Assembly: GCF_900129885.1 (NCBI RefSeq)
Contig: NZ_FQXE01000021.1
Coordinates: 1-64,000, forward strand
Length of the DNA: 64,000 nt
Direction of reading: 5' to 3'
Source of the DNA: Pollutimonas bauzanensis
Lineage (GTDB): Bacteria > Pseudomonadota > Gammaproteobacteria > Burkholderiales > Burkholderiaceae_B
Both the position numbers and the translations under genes were made by a program. This document shows, piece after piece, positions 50,484 to 60,178 of the stretch. The notes under the pieces are model-generated. The model was not told the DNA's origin and did no database searches. It worked only from the letters and a program-made list of their open reading frames with translations. How positions within the stretch are numbered: position 1 is the first letter of the stretch; each line of letters begins with the position of its first letter.

Positions 50484-51455
50484 ATGCAGACCTTACCGAT
50501 GCCGATGCCTTCCCTTTTGCCGCAATACCTGTTTAGTCGTTCGCGCCACGCACTGATGGCGCTGGCTTGCGGCGCGCTCGCCCTCATCATCTCATTTCCC
50601 TCGCTGGCGCAGGCCAAGGCGCTGCGCATCGGGGTTACCCTGCACCCTTACTATAGTTATGTCGTCAATATCGTGGGCGACAAAGCCGAAGTCGTGCCGC
50701 TGATCCCGGCGGGCTTCAATCCCCATGCCTACGAGCCGCGCGCCGAGGACATCAAGCGCATCGGCGAGCTGGACGTGGTGGTGGTCAACGGAATCGGCCA
50801 CGACGATTTCGCCGACCGCATGATTGCCGCCAGCGACAAACCCCAGTTGCCCGTCATCGAAGCCAATGCCCAGGTGCCGCTGCTGGCGGCCACCGGCACG
50901 GCGGCGCGCGGCGGCGACGCCGGCAAGGTGGTCAACCCGCATACCTTCCTGTCGGTCACGGCCTCCATCGCCCAGATCAACACCATCGCCCGGGAATTGG
51001 CCAGGCTCGACCCGGACAATGCCGATGCCTATCGAAACAATGCCCGCGCCTACGGGCAAAAGCTGCGCAAGCTGCGCGCGGATGCGCTGGGCAGGCTCGC
51101 GCAGGCGCCCGGCGCGGACTTCCGGGTGGCGACCATACATGGCGCCTACGACTATCTGTTGCGTGAATTCGGCCTGGAAGTAACGGCCGTGGTCGAGCCG
51201 GCCCACGGCATCGAGCCGAGCCCGGCGCAGCTCAAGGCCACCATAGATCAGCTGAGAAGCCTCGACGTGAAGGTGATTTTCTCCGAAATGGATTTTCCTT
51301 CGACCTACGTCGAGACGATACAGCGCGAGACCGGGGTGCGGCTGTACGCGCTGACCCATATTTCCTATGGCGACTACACCAGCGGAAAGTTCGAGCAGGA
51401 AACGGCCCGCAACCTGGATACCGTGGTGCGCGCCATCCAGGAGGCCGCGCAATGA
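50484..51455 (+). CDS. fpvC: ZnuA-like periplasmic metal/siderophore-binding protein, FpvC-like
   Basis: A 323-residue substrate-binding protein of the cluster A-I (ZnuA/TroA) family. The signal peptide contains ALMALACGALALIISFPSLAQA. Candidate metal ligands are all kept: His in TLHPYYSYV and in FNPHAYEP, His of VNPHTFLSV, His of TIHGAYDYL, and the acidic site SEMDFP. FpvC of Pseudomonas, of the same family, binds iron after its release from pyoverdine. It overlaps the ATPase gene by ATGA. Zinc or manganese uptake is the alternative. Against that, the operon has a Fur-box-like site and a PepSY reductase. Confidence 0.82.
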   Translation: MQTLPMPMPSLLPQYLFSRSRHALMALACGALALIISFPSLAQAKALRIGVTLHPYYSYVVNIVGDKAEVVPLIPAGFNPHAYEPRAEDIKRIGELDVVVVNGIGHDDFADRMIAASDKPQLPVIEANAQVPLLAATGTAARGGDAGKVVNPHTFLSVTASIAQINTIARELARLDPDNADAYRNNARAYGQKLRKLRADALGRLAQAPGADFRVATIHGAYDYLLREFGLEVTAVVEPAHGIEPSPAQLKATIDQLRSLDVKVIFSEMDFPSTYVETIQRETGVRLYALTHISYGDYTSGKFEQETARNLDTVVRAIQEAAQ

Positions 51456-52231
51456 CGGGCGCGCCCACTACCGGGCAGGGGCCGGCCCCGCGCGGCCCCG
51501 CCATCGATTTCAGGCAGGTGTCGCTGACGCTGGGGCGCACGGACATCCTGCGCGATGTCTCCTTCGCCGTGAAGGCGGGCAGCGTGCATGCGCTGGTGGG
51601 GCCCAATGGCGGGGGCAAGAGCTCCCTCATCAAAACCCTGCTGGGGCAGATGCCGCACCGTGGCCGCCTGGCGCTGGATTGGCCACACGAGCCGGGCGCC
51701 ATCGGCTATGTGCCGCAAGCCCTCGAGTTCGATCGCGGCCTGCCCATGACCGTGAATGATTTCATGGCGGCAATGACGCAGCGGCGCCCGGCCTTCCTGG
51801 GTCTTGCGCGCCGGCGCGCCGCGGACATCTCCGCCGCGCTGGAGCGCGTGGGCATGGCGGACAAGCGCAAGCGCCGCATGGGCGCCCTGTCGGGGGGCGA
51901 ACGCCAGCGCGTGCTGCTGGCGCAAGGCATGATTCCGGCGCCTTCGCTGTTGGTGCTGGACGAACCCATGTCGGCGCTGGACGAGGCCGGCGCCCAGGTC
52001 TACGAGCGCCTGCTCTGCGACTGGCGGCGGGCGGGCGTGACCGTCTTCTGGGTGGAGCACGATCTGCAGGCGGTAAGAGAGCTGGCCGATCATGTCACCG
52101 GCTTGAACCGCGGCGTGCTGTTCGATGGCAAGCCCGCCGACGTGCTCACGCCGCAACGTCTGCTGGAACTCTTTTCAACCCGTCCCCGGCTGGCGGTAGT
52201 GAGTGACGAACCTGCCGAGGCCGCGGCATGA
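51452..52231 (+). CDS. fpvD: ABC transporter ATP-binding protein, FpvD-like
   Basis: A 259-residue ATPase. Walker A is GPNGGGKSSL near residue 51, the Q-loop is near GYVPQALEF, the signature is LSGGERQRVLLAQ near residue 150, Walker B is LLVLDEPMSALD, and the H-loop is WVEHD. It belongs to the metal-type (ZnuC/MntB) group and powers the permease encoded next, which overlaps by ATGA. Relative to ZnuC it has a short N-terminal extension. Confidence 0.88.
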   Translation: MTGAPTTGQGPAPRGPAIDFRQVSLTLGRTDILRDVSFAVKAGSVHALVGPNGGGKSSLIKTLLGQMPHRGRLALDWPHEPGAIGYVPQALEFDRGLPMTVNDFMAAMTQRRPAFLGLARRRAADISAALERVGMADKRKRRMGALSGGERQRVLLAQGMIPAPSLLVLDEPMSALDEAGAQVYERLLCDWRRAGVTVFWVEHDLQAVRELADHVTGLNRGVLFDGKPADVLTPQRLLELFSTRPRLAVVSDEPAEAAA

Positions 52232-53136
52232 CGGCGTCGGCGATAGACACGCTGCGTGCGGCCATCCAGGCCTGGGCTGCCGGCGGCTACCTGCCCGCGT
52301 CCCTGACCTACGGCTTCGTCGTCAATGCCGTGCTGGCCGGCTTCATTATCGGTCCCATCCTGGGCGGGCTCGGCACGCTGGTGGTGGTCAAGCGCTTCGC
52401 CTTCTTTTCCGAGGCCGTGGGGCATTCCGCGCTCACGGGCGTGGCCATAGGCATACTGATGGGCGAACCGTATACCGGGCCCTACGGCAGCCTGTTCGGC
52501 TATTGCCTGCTCTTTGGCATTTTGCTGAACTATTTGCGCAACCGCACAGGCCTGGCTCCCGATACGCTGATCGGCGTATTCCTGTCGATTTCGCTTGCGC
52601 TGGGCGCCAGCGTGCTGCTGGTGCTGGCGGGGCGCATCAATGTCCATATCCTTGAAAACGTCTTGTTCGGGTCGGTATTGACCGTCAACAACCATGACCT
52701 GAGCGTGCTTGCCGTCGTGGCCTTGTTGACGGCGGCGCTGGCCTTGCCGTATTACAACGGGCTGATGCTGGCAAGCTTCAATCCGCAATTGGCAGCCGTG
52801 CGCCGGGTGCCGGTCAAGGCCCTCGATTACCTGTTCGTCGCGCTGGTCACCATCGTCACCGTGGCCTCCGTCAAGGTGATAGGCGCCATTCTGGTGGGCG
52901 CGCTGTTGGTGATCCCGGCGGCATGCGCGCGCATGCTGAGCCCTTCGCTGCGCAGTTTCTTCTGGCTGTCGGTGCTGATCGCGACAGTCAGCACGCTGGC
53001 CGGCATCCTGCTGCCCATCGAGCTGGACCTGCCGGTGCCCTCGGGCGCCGCCATCATCCTGGTGTCGGGGGCCTTGTTCATGCTGGCGGCGATCACCCGC
53101 GGCCTTGTTCCAACCTTGAGAGGAAATCCATCTTGA
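52228..53136 (+). CDS. fpvE: ABC-3 family metal transporter permease, FpvE-like
   Basis: A 302-residue inner-membrane permease with eight or so hydrophobic helices. The family blocks GLGTLVVVKRFAFFSEAVGHSALTGVA, NVLFGSVLTVNNHD and VKVIGAILVGALLVIPAACARML (near 215) are present. It should move the metal (probably iron after reduction) into the cytoplasm. The gene overlaps the ATPase gene before and the second binding-protein gene after (TTGA). Confidence 0.88.
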   Translation: MTASAIDTLRAAIQAWAAGGYLPASLTYGFVVNAVLAGFIIGPILGGLGTLVVVKRFAFFSEAVGHSALTGVAIGILMGEPYTGPYGSLFGYCLLFGILLNYLRNRTGLAPDTLIGVFLSISLALGASVLLVLAGRINVHILENVLFGSVLTVNNHDLSVLAVVALLTAALALPYYNGLMLASFNPQLAAVRRVPVKALDYLFVALVTIVTVASVKVIGAILVGALLVIPAACARMLSPSLRSFFWLSVLIATVSTLAGILLPIELDLPVPSGAAIILVSGALFMLAAITRGLVPTLRGNPS

Positions 53137-54083
53137 AGCGTAGTTCCTGCGGCGCCCTGGGCGCTTTGACATTGGCCCTGGCCCTGGGCTGCGGATCGCC
53201 GCTGAGCGTGGCGCCCGCCGCTGCCGGGGAGCGCGCGGCGGCCGCGAAACCAGGCGCGGCGGCGGTTTCCGGCATCAAGGTGCTTGTCGCGCATCCTGTC
53301 GTGCATGCGCTGGCCCAGGCGCTGGCCCAGGACAGCGGCATTTCGGTGCAACTGGCGGCTCCCGCCAGCCTGCCGGCCACGCGCATGGCTTCCTACTTCG
53401 CGGGCAGAGGCGCGGCGGCGCTGCGCAAGGCGGCCGAAGACGCGGACGCCGCGGCCGGCCTGCGTTCCATCTGGCCCGAGGATCCGCTGTATCCGCTGGC
53501 CCGGCGCGCCAATATACGGATAGTCGAAATCGATGCGGCGCGGCCGATCGACGGCGCCCTGCCCGGGATTGCCCTGCAGCCGGGTTCCGGCGCCAGCGCT
53601 TATCCCTGGCTCGATCCCGTGAATCTGGGCCGCATGGCCGACATCATGGCGGCCGACCTGGAGCGGTTGACGCGCGCGGCCGCGGACAAGGCCGCGCTGG
53701 CGAAGAATCTGGGGGAATTCAAGCATCGCCTCGTGGCGCTGGCGGCGCAAGCGCAAGCCCAATTGGCCGGCGTGGACAACGTCTCGGTGGCCACGCTCTC
53801 GGACCGGCTGGCCTACCTGGCATCGGGCTTCGATCTCGATCTTGTCCTGAGCGATGCGCGGCCCGACGCGGATTGGAGCGGACAATCGCTGGCAGCGTTT
53901 GCCGCAAGCCTGAAGTCGAATGGCGTGGCGCTCGTCCTGCATCACCGGGAACCCGCCGCGGACGTCCGGCAAGCCGTCGCCAGCGGCGGGGCGCGACTCG
54001 TGGTGCTGGCCACCGATGACGCCGATCCGGTGGCGCAATTGCAGGCCAATATCCGGACGCTGGTGCACGCCTTCAAATCATGA
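53133..54083 (+). CDS. fpvF: Second, ligand-poor ZnuA-like binding protein, FpvF-like
   Basis: A 316-residue secreted protein. The start is TTG, overlapping the permease stop, behind GAGGA. The signal region is GALGALTLALALGCGSPLSVAPAAAG. The fold follows ZnuA/TroA proteins: VLVAHPVVHALAQALAQ, then YPWLDPVNLGRMADIMAADLERL, which corresponds to the HVWLDP block of metal-binding members. The His there has become Tyr or Pro, and I find no full set of metal ligands. FpvF of Pseudomonas is likewise a second binding protein that binds ferripyoverdine and FpvC. It may therefore bind a siderophore or partner instead of a bare ion. It ends the operon. Confidence 0.8.
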   Translation: MKRSSCGALGALTLALALGCGSPLSVAPAAAGERAAAAKPGAAAVSGIKVLVAHPVVHALAQALAQDSGISVQLAAPASLPATRMASYFAGRGAAALRKAAEDADAAAGLRSIWPEDPLYPLARRANIRIVEIDAARPIDGALPGIALQPGSGASAYPWLDPVNLGRMADIMAADLERLTRAAADKAALAKNLGEFKHRLVALAAQAQAQLAGVDNVSVATLSDRLAYLASGFDLDLVLSDARPDADWSGQSLAAFAASLKSNGVALVLHHREPAADVRQAVASGGARLVVLATDDADPVAQLQANIRTLVHAFKS

Positions 54084-54219
54084 GCACAACTGCGCGGGCG
54101 CAGGCGCGCGTTGCCGTGCGCCTGGAAGCCGGCAACCTAGCCTGAACGGACTAGGAGACGCGTCCGGCGATAGGCTTTAGAATGGCCTGTTCATGCTTCA
54201 TATACGGAGAAATATTCCT

Positions 54220-56064
54220 ATGAGTGTTGTAGCCAGCTCCCCATCGCCCGTCGAATCGAATGCGCCCGCCGGCATGCGCCATGCCCGTCTCATGGCGTGG
54301 GTGGAGGAAATCGCCTCGCTGACCCGGCCGGATCGCATTGAATGGTGCGATGGTTCCCAAGAGGAATACGACAGGCTCTGCGAATTGATGGTGCAGGCCG
54401 GCACCATGCGCCGCTTGAATCCCGGCATACGTCCCAATTCCTACCTGGCCTGGTCGGATCCCAGCGACGTGGCCCGCGTGGAAGACCGCACATTCATCTG
54501 TTCCGAAAAGCAGGAGGATGCCGGTCCGACCAATAACTGGATGGCGCCGGCCGCCATGCGCGAAACGCTCGGCGGCCTGTTCGCGGGCTGCATGCGCGGG
54601 CGCACTATGTATGTGATCCCGTTTTCCATGGGCCCGCTGGGCTCGCCCATTGCGCACATCGGCGTGGAGCTGTCCGACTCGCCCTATGTGGTGGCGAATA
54701 TGCGGCTGATGACGCGCATGGGCGGCAAGGTATACGACGTGCTGGGCGCGGACGGCGACTTCGTGCCTTGCGTGCATTCGGTCGGCAAGCCGCTGGCCGC
54801 GGGCGAAGCCGATGTGGCCTGGCCTTGCAACGATACCAAGTACATCGTGCATTATCCGCAGGACCGCGAAATCTGGTCGTTCGGCTCGGGTTATGGCGGC
54901 AATGCCCTGCTGGGCAAGAAATGCTTCGCGCTGCGCATCGCTTCCAGCATGGGCCGCGACCAGGGCTGGATGGCGGAGCACATGCTGATACTGGGCGTGA
55001 CCTCGCCGCAGGGCAAGAAAATGCATCTCGCGGCGGCGTTCCCGTCGGCCTGCGGCAAAACCAATTTCGCCATGATGATCCCTCCCGAGTCCCTGCCCGG
55101 CTGGAAGGTCAGCACCATAGGCGACGACATCGCCTGGATCAAGCCGGGGCCGGACGGCCGCCTGCATGCGATCAACCCCGAAGCCGGCTACTTCGGCGTA
55201 GCGCCCGGCACGAACGAAAAAACCAATTTCAACTGCATGGCTTCGCTGCGCGCCAACGTGATATTCACCAATGTCGCCCTGACCGACGAGGGCGACGTGT
55301 GGTGGGAAGGCATGGGGCCCGCGCCCGCGCATTGCATCGATTGGCAAGGCAGGGACTGGACCCCTGACTGCGGGCGCAAGGCGGCCCACCCCAATGCCCG
55401 CTTTACCGTGGCGGCGGTGCAGAATCCCGCCATAGACCCGGAATGGGACAACCCCGACGGCGTGGCTATCGACGCTTTCATCTTCGGCGGCCGGCGCTCG
55501 GACACCGTTCCCCTGGTGACCGAGGCGCGCAGCTGGCTCGAAGGGGTCTACATGGCCGCCACGCTCGGTTCCGAGACAACGGCCGCCGCCTCCGGCGCCC
55601 AGGGCGTGGTGCGCCGCGATCCCTTCGCCATGCTGCCATTTTGCGGCTACAGCATGAGTTCCTATTTCGCCCATTGGCTCGAGCTGGGCGAGCGGCTGCA
55701 GGCGGGCGGCGCCACGCTGCCGCGCATCTTCTGCGTAAACTGGTTCCAGACCGACGACCAGGGCAAGTTCATCTGGCCCGGGTTCGGGGAAAATATGCGC
55801 GTGCTCAAATGGATGCTGGAGCGCATCGAGGGCCGGGCTCAGGGCGCTGACAATCTGTTCGGCGTTACGCCGCGCTACGAGGACATCACCTGGGACGGCC
55901 TGGATTTCGATGCCGGCAAATTCGAGCGCATCACGGCCATCGATTCCGCCGCATGGCGCAAGGAGCTGGGCCTGCATGCGGAATTGTTCGACCGGCTCGA
56001 ACACCGCCTGCCGGCGGAGCTGCCGGACTTGCAGAACCGCTTGCGCGAGCGGCTGGACGTCTAG
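54220..56064 (+). CDS. pckG: Phosphoenolpyruvate carboxykinase (GTP)
   Basis: A 614-residue gluconeogenic enzyme that converts oxaloacetate and GTP to phosphoenolpyruvate, GDP and CO2. The P-loop [10 protein letters not shown], with active-site Cys, is near residue 275, the metal/oxaloacetate stretch GDDIAW follows, and [11 protein letters not shown] is near residue 330. The length fits the GTP-dependent form. A good ribosome site (GGAG) precedes the ATG. It stands alone between the iron operon and a convergent gene. A strong need for gluconeogenesis fits an organism living on organic acids, as the many Bug receptors suggest. Confidence 0.96.
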   Translation: MSVVASSPSPVESNAPAGMRHARLMAWVEEIASLTRPDRIEWCDGSQEEYDRLCELMVQAGTMRRLNPGIRPNSYLAWSDPSDVARVEDRTFICSEKQEDAGPTNNWMAPAAMRETLGGLFAGCMRGRTMYVIPFSMGPLGSPIAHIGVELSDSPYVVANMRLMTRMGGKVYDVLGADGDFVPCVHSVGKPLAAGEADVAWPCNDTKYIVHYPQDREIWSFGSGYGGNALLGKKCFALRIASSMGRDQGWMAEHMLILGVTSPQGKKMHLAAAFPSACGKTNFAMMIPPESLPGWKVSTIGDDIAWIKPGPDGRLHAINPEAGYFGVAPGTNEKTNFNCMASLRANVIFTNVALTDEGDVWWEGMGPAPAHCIDWQGRDWTPDCGRKAAHPNARFTVAAVQNPAIDPEWDNPDGVAIDAFIFGGRRSDTVPLVTEARSWLEGVYMAATLGSETTAAASGAQGVVRRDPFAMLPFCGYSMSSYFAHWLELGERLQAGGATLPRIFCVNWFQTDDQGKFIWPGFGENMRVLKWMLERIEGRAQGADNLFGVTPRYEDITWDGLDFDAGKFERITAIDSAAWRKELGLHAELFDRLEHRLPAELPDLQNRLRERLDV

Positions 56065-56083
56065 CTTGCCCCGGTCCGCCAGG

Positions 56084-57145
56084 TCATGAACCCGGCGGGG
56101 CCTTCAAGACCATTTTTTCCTCCCACTGGGCGAGAGGCAAGGGCGGGGATTGCCGCCAGACGCGCCGTATGGTGTCCATCAGCGCCGGGCCGCCGCGATC
56201 GCTCGGCCAGTAGGCCGGCTTGACCGCCAGCCACGTTCCGCCGGGTCCCGTCCGCCGCGCAAGCAGGAAACGGAAAGAGTAGTAGCCGGTGCCCAGGCCC
56301 ATGCGCAGGTCGGTGGCTACCAGTTGCCCGTCGATATCGTCGTAGCGCAGCCAGTCGCCGGTGAACCAGCGCAGGCCGGCAAGCTGGAGCGATTGCGGCA
56401 GGGCGTCCGCCAGGGCGCTGTTCAGGGGCAGTTCGATGCGCTCGGGCGGGTCATGGTCCAGCAGGCTGCTTATGACTTCAATATAGTGGTCGCCGGCCGT
56501 GCGCGCGACGACGCGCCACAGCAGAATGTTGAAAGGCTCGGGGCTGGAAAACATCGCCTCCGCCTGTATTCCGTCTTGCGCCAGCATTTTATCGACGCGG
56601 CCTTCGACGCTGCCCTTGGCCGCCAGGGACAGGGCCAGGTAGGCGGTGCTCAGGCCCAGGGCCCAGGCCAGGGCGCGGCGCGGGCGCCGGCCGGGTCCGG
56701 CGATGGACGCGGCAATGACGGCTGCCAGCAATGGCAGGGTGTAGAAGGGGTCGATAATGAATATGCTGGACCAGCTGGTGGGCGTGGGCCTCAGTGGCCA
56801 CCACAGCTGCGTGCCATAGCTGGTGAAGGCGTCGAGCAAGGGATGCGTAATCAGCACCAGCCAGAGCGCCAGCAACAGCCGGCCGGCTCCGTACTCCTGC
56901 GCCGGCCTCCAGCGGCGCAGGGCGGCGGTCAGCAAAGCCGCGACGCCGGTCAGCACAAACAGGGAATGCGAGAAACCCCGGTGGTTGATCATGCCCGAGA
57001 CCGGATCGCCGTAATCGATCAGCACGTCCAGGTCCGGCAGGGTCGCCAGCAAGGCGCCGGCCAGCAGCGCCTTGCGTCCATGGAAACGCCCCAGCATGGC
57101 GCCGGAGATTCCCGCGCCGAGCGCGGCCTGTGTCAATGAATCCAT
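56084..57145 (-). CDS. YdjM-like inner-membrane metal-dependent hydrolase family protein
   Basis: A 353-residue membrane protein. It starts MDSLTQAALGAGI, the usual family start, so the ATG at 57145 is taken. Conserved metal-type residues appear in ATLPDLDVLIDYGDP, MINHRGFSHSLFV and THPLLDAFTSYGTQ. Four or five helices lie in the N-terminal half, and the C-terminal 180 residues form a soluble domain (WFTGDWLRYDDIDGQLV). E. coli YdjM is LexA-regulated, but no clear LexA box is seen here. The catalytic activity is not established for the family. Confidence 0.82.
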   Translation of the reverse strand: MDSLTQAALGAGISGAMLGRFHGRKALLAGALLATLPDLDVLIDYGDPVSGMINHRGFSHSLFVLTGVAALLTAALRRWRPAQEYGAGRLLLALWLVLITHPLLDAFTSYGTQLWWPLRPTPTSWSSIFIIDPFYTLPLLAAVIAASIAGPGRRPRRALAWALGLSTAYLALSLAAKGSVEGRVDKMLAQDGIQAEAMFSSPEPFNILLWRVVARTAGDHYIEVISSLLDHDPPERIELPLNSALADALPQSLQLAGLRWFTGDWLRYDDIDGQLVATDLRMGLGTGYYSFRFLLARRTGPGGTWLAVKPAYWPSDRGGPALMDTIRRVWRQSPPLPLAQWEEKMVLKAPPGS

Positions 57146-57193
57146 AAATACCTGAAAAATAATGGATGGCGCCGGCCTACAATTTAGCACTCA

Positions 57194-57424
57194 ATGCTTG
57201 CGCGGCGGGTTGACATTCATACACGGGTATCATTCCTGGTGGCGGCCACCGCTTCCCCCTTGCTCATGCGCCATCTTGCGCCGGGGCCGAAAGCGGTGCC
57301 GGCGCCGACGCAAGAAGCATTGACGGAGTTTGGCGCCGATCCGGCGGCGATTGCGCAGCGCCTCGACTGGGCGCTCGAGGGCTGGTTGCGCCGGCGGCGA
57401 CAGGAAAGGACGAAGCATGAGTAA
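57194..57424 (+). pseudogene. Probable C-terminal stub of a TetR-type regulator
   Basis: A 76-residue frame that overlaps the next start by eight bases, as the last part of a real gene would. Its sequence (VSFLVAATASPLLMRHL, ending DWALEGWLRRRR) looks like the C-terminal helices of TetR regulators that precede such exporters; E. coli has CecR before ybhGFSR. No DNA-binding domain is present. Only 48 bases separate it from the divergent gene, so the N-terminal two-thirds have been lost. Identification is by position and rough look. A small unrelated protein is possible. Confidence 0.45.
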
Positions 57425-58412
57425 AAAGCAAGCGGTAATCGGACTGGCAATAGCGCTAGCCCTGGCCGCCGGCGGCTATATTTGGTATTCGGAACGGCCG
57501 CGGGACACCGAATTGGTGTTGAGCGGCAATATAGACATCCGGGAGGTGAACCTGGCCTTTCGCGTGGGCGGCCGGCTCAAGTCGCTGGCGGTGGACGAAG
57601 GCGACACCGTGCAGGCCGGCCAGATCCTGGCCGAACTCGATACGGAGCCGCTGCGCAACGCGCTTGCCGAAGCCCAGGCGGCCGTGCAGGCGGTGTCCGC
57701 AAAGAACGCCTTGATGCAGGCCGGCTATCGCAAGGAAGATGTGGCTCGCCTGCATGCGGCATTGCAGGCCCGCTCGGCGGTGCTGCGCAATGCCGAACAG
57801 GTATGGGCGCGCCAGCGCAAGCTGGCCGGCACGGGGGCGATAGCCGTGCGCGTGCTGGATGAATCCCGCGCCGCCCGCGACAAGGCTGCCGCCGAGTTCG
57901 AGGCGTCGCGGCAGGAATATGAAGCGGCCAGCCTGGGCTTTCGCAAAGAAGAACGGGATCAGGCAAGCGCGGATCTCGCGCTTGCGCGGGTGCGCCTTGC
58001 ATCCGCCCGGCTGCAATTGGACGACGCGACGCTCAAGGCGCCGGTTTCCGGGGTGGTCCTGACGCGGGCGGCCGAGGCGGGGGCGATGGTCCAGGCAGGC
58101 GCCACGGTGTTCGCTCTGTCTCTCGGCAGCCCCGTATGGGCGCGCGCCTATGTCGATGAGCCCAACCTGGGCCGCGTGGCGACCGGCACGAAAGTGCGTA
58201 TCAGCACCGACGGCGCATCCGGCAAGATCTATGAAGGCGTCGTGGGTTTTGTTTCGCCGGTGGCCGAATTCACGCCCAAGCAGGTCGAAACGCAGGACTT
58301 GCGCACCGCCCTGGTCTATCGATTGCGGGTGATCGTGGCCAACCCGGATTCCGGCCTGCGCCAGGGCATGCCGGTCACCGTCCGGCTAGCACAGGACGCA
58401 GAACATCACTGA
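57417..58412 (+). CDS. HlyD-family periplasmic adaptor, YbhG-like
   Basis: A 331-residue membrane fusion protein. The N-terminal helix IGLALALALAAGGYIWY anchors it. The biotinyl-lipoyl half VNLAFRVGGRLKSLAVDEGDTVQAGQILAELD is followed by a long coiled-coil hairpin (residues 80-200), and the second lipoyl half is LKAPVSGVVLTRAAEAGAMV. It links the inner-membrane ABC exporter to an outer-membrane channel. The four following genes are all close or overlapping on the same strand and form one exporter operon. Confidence 0.92.
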   Translation: MSKKQAVIGLAIALALAAGGYIWYSERPRDTELVLSGNIDIREVNLAFRVGGRLKSLAVDEGDTVQAGQILAELDTEPLRNALAEAQAAVQAVSAKNALMQAGYRKEDVARLHAALQARSAVLRNAEQVWARQRKLAGTGAIAVRVLDESRAARDKAAAEFEASRQEYEAASLGFRKEERDQASADLALARVRLASARLQLDDATLKAPVSGVVLTRAAEAGAMVQAGATVFALSLGSPVWARAYVDEPNLGRVATGTKVRISTDGASGKIYEGVVGFVSPVAEFTPKQVETQDLRTALVYRLRVIVANPDSGLRQGMPVTVRLAQDAEHH

Positions 58413-58426
58413 CGAGGCCGCCCCGG

Positions 58427-60178
58427 ATGGATGATGTAATCAGCATTGAAGGATTGCGCCACCGCTTCGATCAGCGCGGCGGCAATGCCCTGTCCGATCT
58501 CGACCTGCGGGTGCGGGCCGGCGCGATCACAGGGTTGGCGGGTCCCGACGGGGCCGGAAAAACCACGCTGATGCGCATCATGGCGGGCCTGTTGGCCGCC
58601 ACCGAAGGGCGCGTCCGCGTGGCGGGGCTGGACCCGGTCGCCAACGCCGATGAACTGCACCGGCGCGTGGGCTACATGCCGCAGAAGTTCGGGCTTTACG
58701 AAGACCTGACGGTCATCGAGAACCTGCGCCTGTACGCCGACCTGCGCGACGTCATCGGCGCGCAGCGCGAACGGCAATTCGAACAGTTGCTGGACTTCAC
58801 CGACCTTGGACCCTACACCAAGCGCATGGCCGGCCAGCTCTCGGGCGGGATGAAGCAAAAGCTGGGCCTGGCATGCACGCTGCTGGGGTCGCCGGAAGTG
58901 CTGCTGCTCGACGAGCCCGGCGTCGGCGTCGATCCGATTTCGCGGCGCGAGCTCTGGCGCATGGTCAGCACGCTTGCGCAGGGCGGCATGGCGGTGGTGT
59001 GGGCCACGGCCTATCTCGACGAGGCTGAGCAGTGCGCCTCCATCTGCTTGATGAACGCGGGGCGCGTGGTTTTTGCTGGGGCTCCGCAAGAGCAGATCGA
59101 GCGCATGCGGGGCAGAAGCATTCTTGTCGGCGGCATCGAGGGCAACCGGCGCCATGTGCTGCAGCGCGCTTTGCGCGCGCCGCAAGTCATCGATGGCGTT
59201 ATCCAGGGGAGCAGCGTGCGCCTGGTGCTCAAGGAGGCGGACCGCTTGCCGGCCATGGCGTCCCTGCAGGCCGGGCCGCGGGCCCGGTTTGCGCAGGTCC
59301 GTCCGCGGCTCGAGGATGCTTTCATCGATATCCTGGGGGGCGGCCCCGGCGGCGATTCGGTCCTGGCGCAGCGGACGGGCAAGGCGGCGCTGCCCGGCGA
59401 TGTCGATCCCATGGCCGTGATCGAAGCGAAGGAACTCACGCGGCGCTTTGGCGACTTCACCGCCACCGACCACGTCAGCTTCCGCGTCCGGCGCGGCGAG
59501 ATTTTCGGCCTGATAGGCCCCAACGGCGCCGGGAAATCGACCACCTTCAAAATGATGTGCGGTCTGCTGGCGCCCAGCAGCGGCGATGCGCGCGTAATGG
59601 GCATAGACCTCAAGACCAGCCCCAGCCGGGCGCGCCAGCGCCTGGGATACATGGCGCAGAAATTCTCGCTCTACGGTAACCTGAGCGTTGCCCAGAACTT
59701 GAAGTTTTTTGCAGGCATATACGGTTTGCGTGGGAGTTCCCGCAAGGAAAAGATTGCGACCATGGTGGAATGCTTCGAACTGGAACGCTACCTGGACACC
59801 AGTTCCAGTGAATTGCCCCTGGGTTTCAAACAGCGGCTTGCGCTGGCCTGCGCGCTGATGCACGATCCGCAATTATTGTTCCTCGATGAGCCTACCTCGG
59901 GCGTGGATCCGGTCACGCGGCGCGAGTTCTGGAACCACATCAACGGCCTGGTGGACAAAGGCGTAACCGTCATGGTGACCACCCACTTCATGGACGAAGC
60001 CGAATACTGCGACCGCATAGCCCTGATCTACCGGGGCCGCATGATCGCTTCAGGCACGCCGGACGATCTCAAGAGCCGGGTGGCCGATGACAATCTGCCT
60101 GAACCTTCCATGGAGGATGCTTTCATCGGATTGATAGAGCGCGATGATGCGCAACAGACGCGCGAGGCGCGGGAATGA
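58427..60178 (+). CDS. ABC exporter ATPase with two nucleotide-binding domains, YbhF-like
   Basis: A 583-residue fused ATPase. Domain 1 has Walker A GPDGAGKTTL, signature LSGGMKQKLGL and Walker B VLLLDEPGVGVD. Domain 2 (from about 330) has Walker A GPNGAGKSTT, a changed signature LPLGFKQRLAL and Walker B LLFLDEPTSGVD. The altered second signature is normal for YbhF-type proteins as I recall them. It powers export by the two permeases encoded downstream. The next gene overlaps by ATGA. Confidence 0.93.
   Translation: MDDVISIEGLRHRFDQRGGNALSDLDLRVRAGAITGLAGPDGAGKTTLMRIMAGLLAATEGRVRVAGLDPVANADELHRRVGYMPQKFGLYEDLTVIENLRLYADLRDVIGAQRERQFEQLLDFTDLGPYTKRMAGQLSGGMKQKLGLACTLLGSPEVLLLDEPGVGVDPISRRELWRMVSTLAQGGMAVVWATAYLDEAEQCASICLMNAGRVVFAGAPQEQIERMRGRSILVGGIEGNRRHVLQRALRAPQVIDGVIQGSSVRLVLKEADRLPAMASLQAGPRARFAQVRPRLEDAFIDILGGGPGGDSVLAQRTGKAALPGDVDPMAVIEAKELTRRFGDFTATDHVSFRVRRGEIFGLIGPNGAGKSTTFKMMCGLLAPSSGDARVMGIDLKTSPSRARQRLGYMAQKFSLYGNLSVAQNLKFFAGIYGLRGSSRKEKIATMVECFELERYLDTSSSELPLGFKQRLALACALMHDPQLLFLDEPTSGVDPVTRREFWNHINGLVDKGVTVMVTTHFMDEAEYCDRIALIYRGRMIASGTPDDLKSRVADDNLPEPSMEDAFIGLIERDDAQQTREARE

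Noticed and set aside
50484-54083. Reading the ABC genes as a plain zinc transporter (znuABC)
   Set aside because: Eight-gene order with a PepSY reductase, the second ligand-poor binding protein and the Fur-box-like site fit the Fpv-type iron system better.
54151-56004. 617-residue minus-strand open frame
   Set aside because: It is the antisense shadow of pckG, which has full catalytic motifs.
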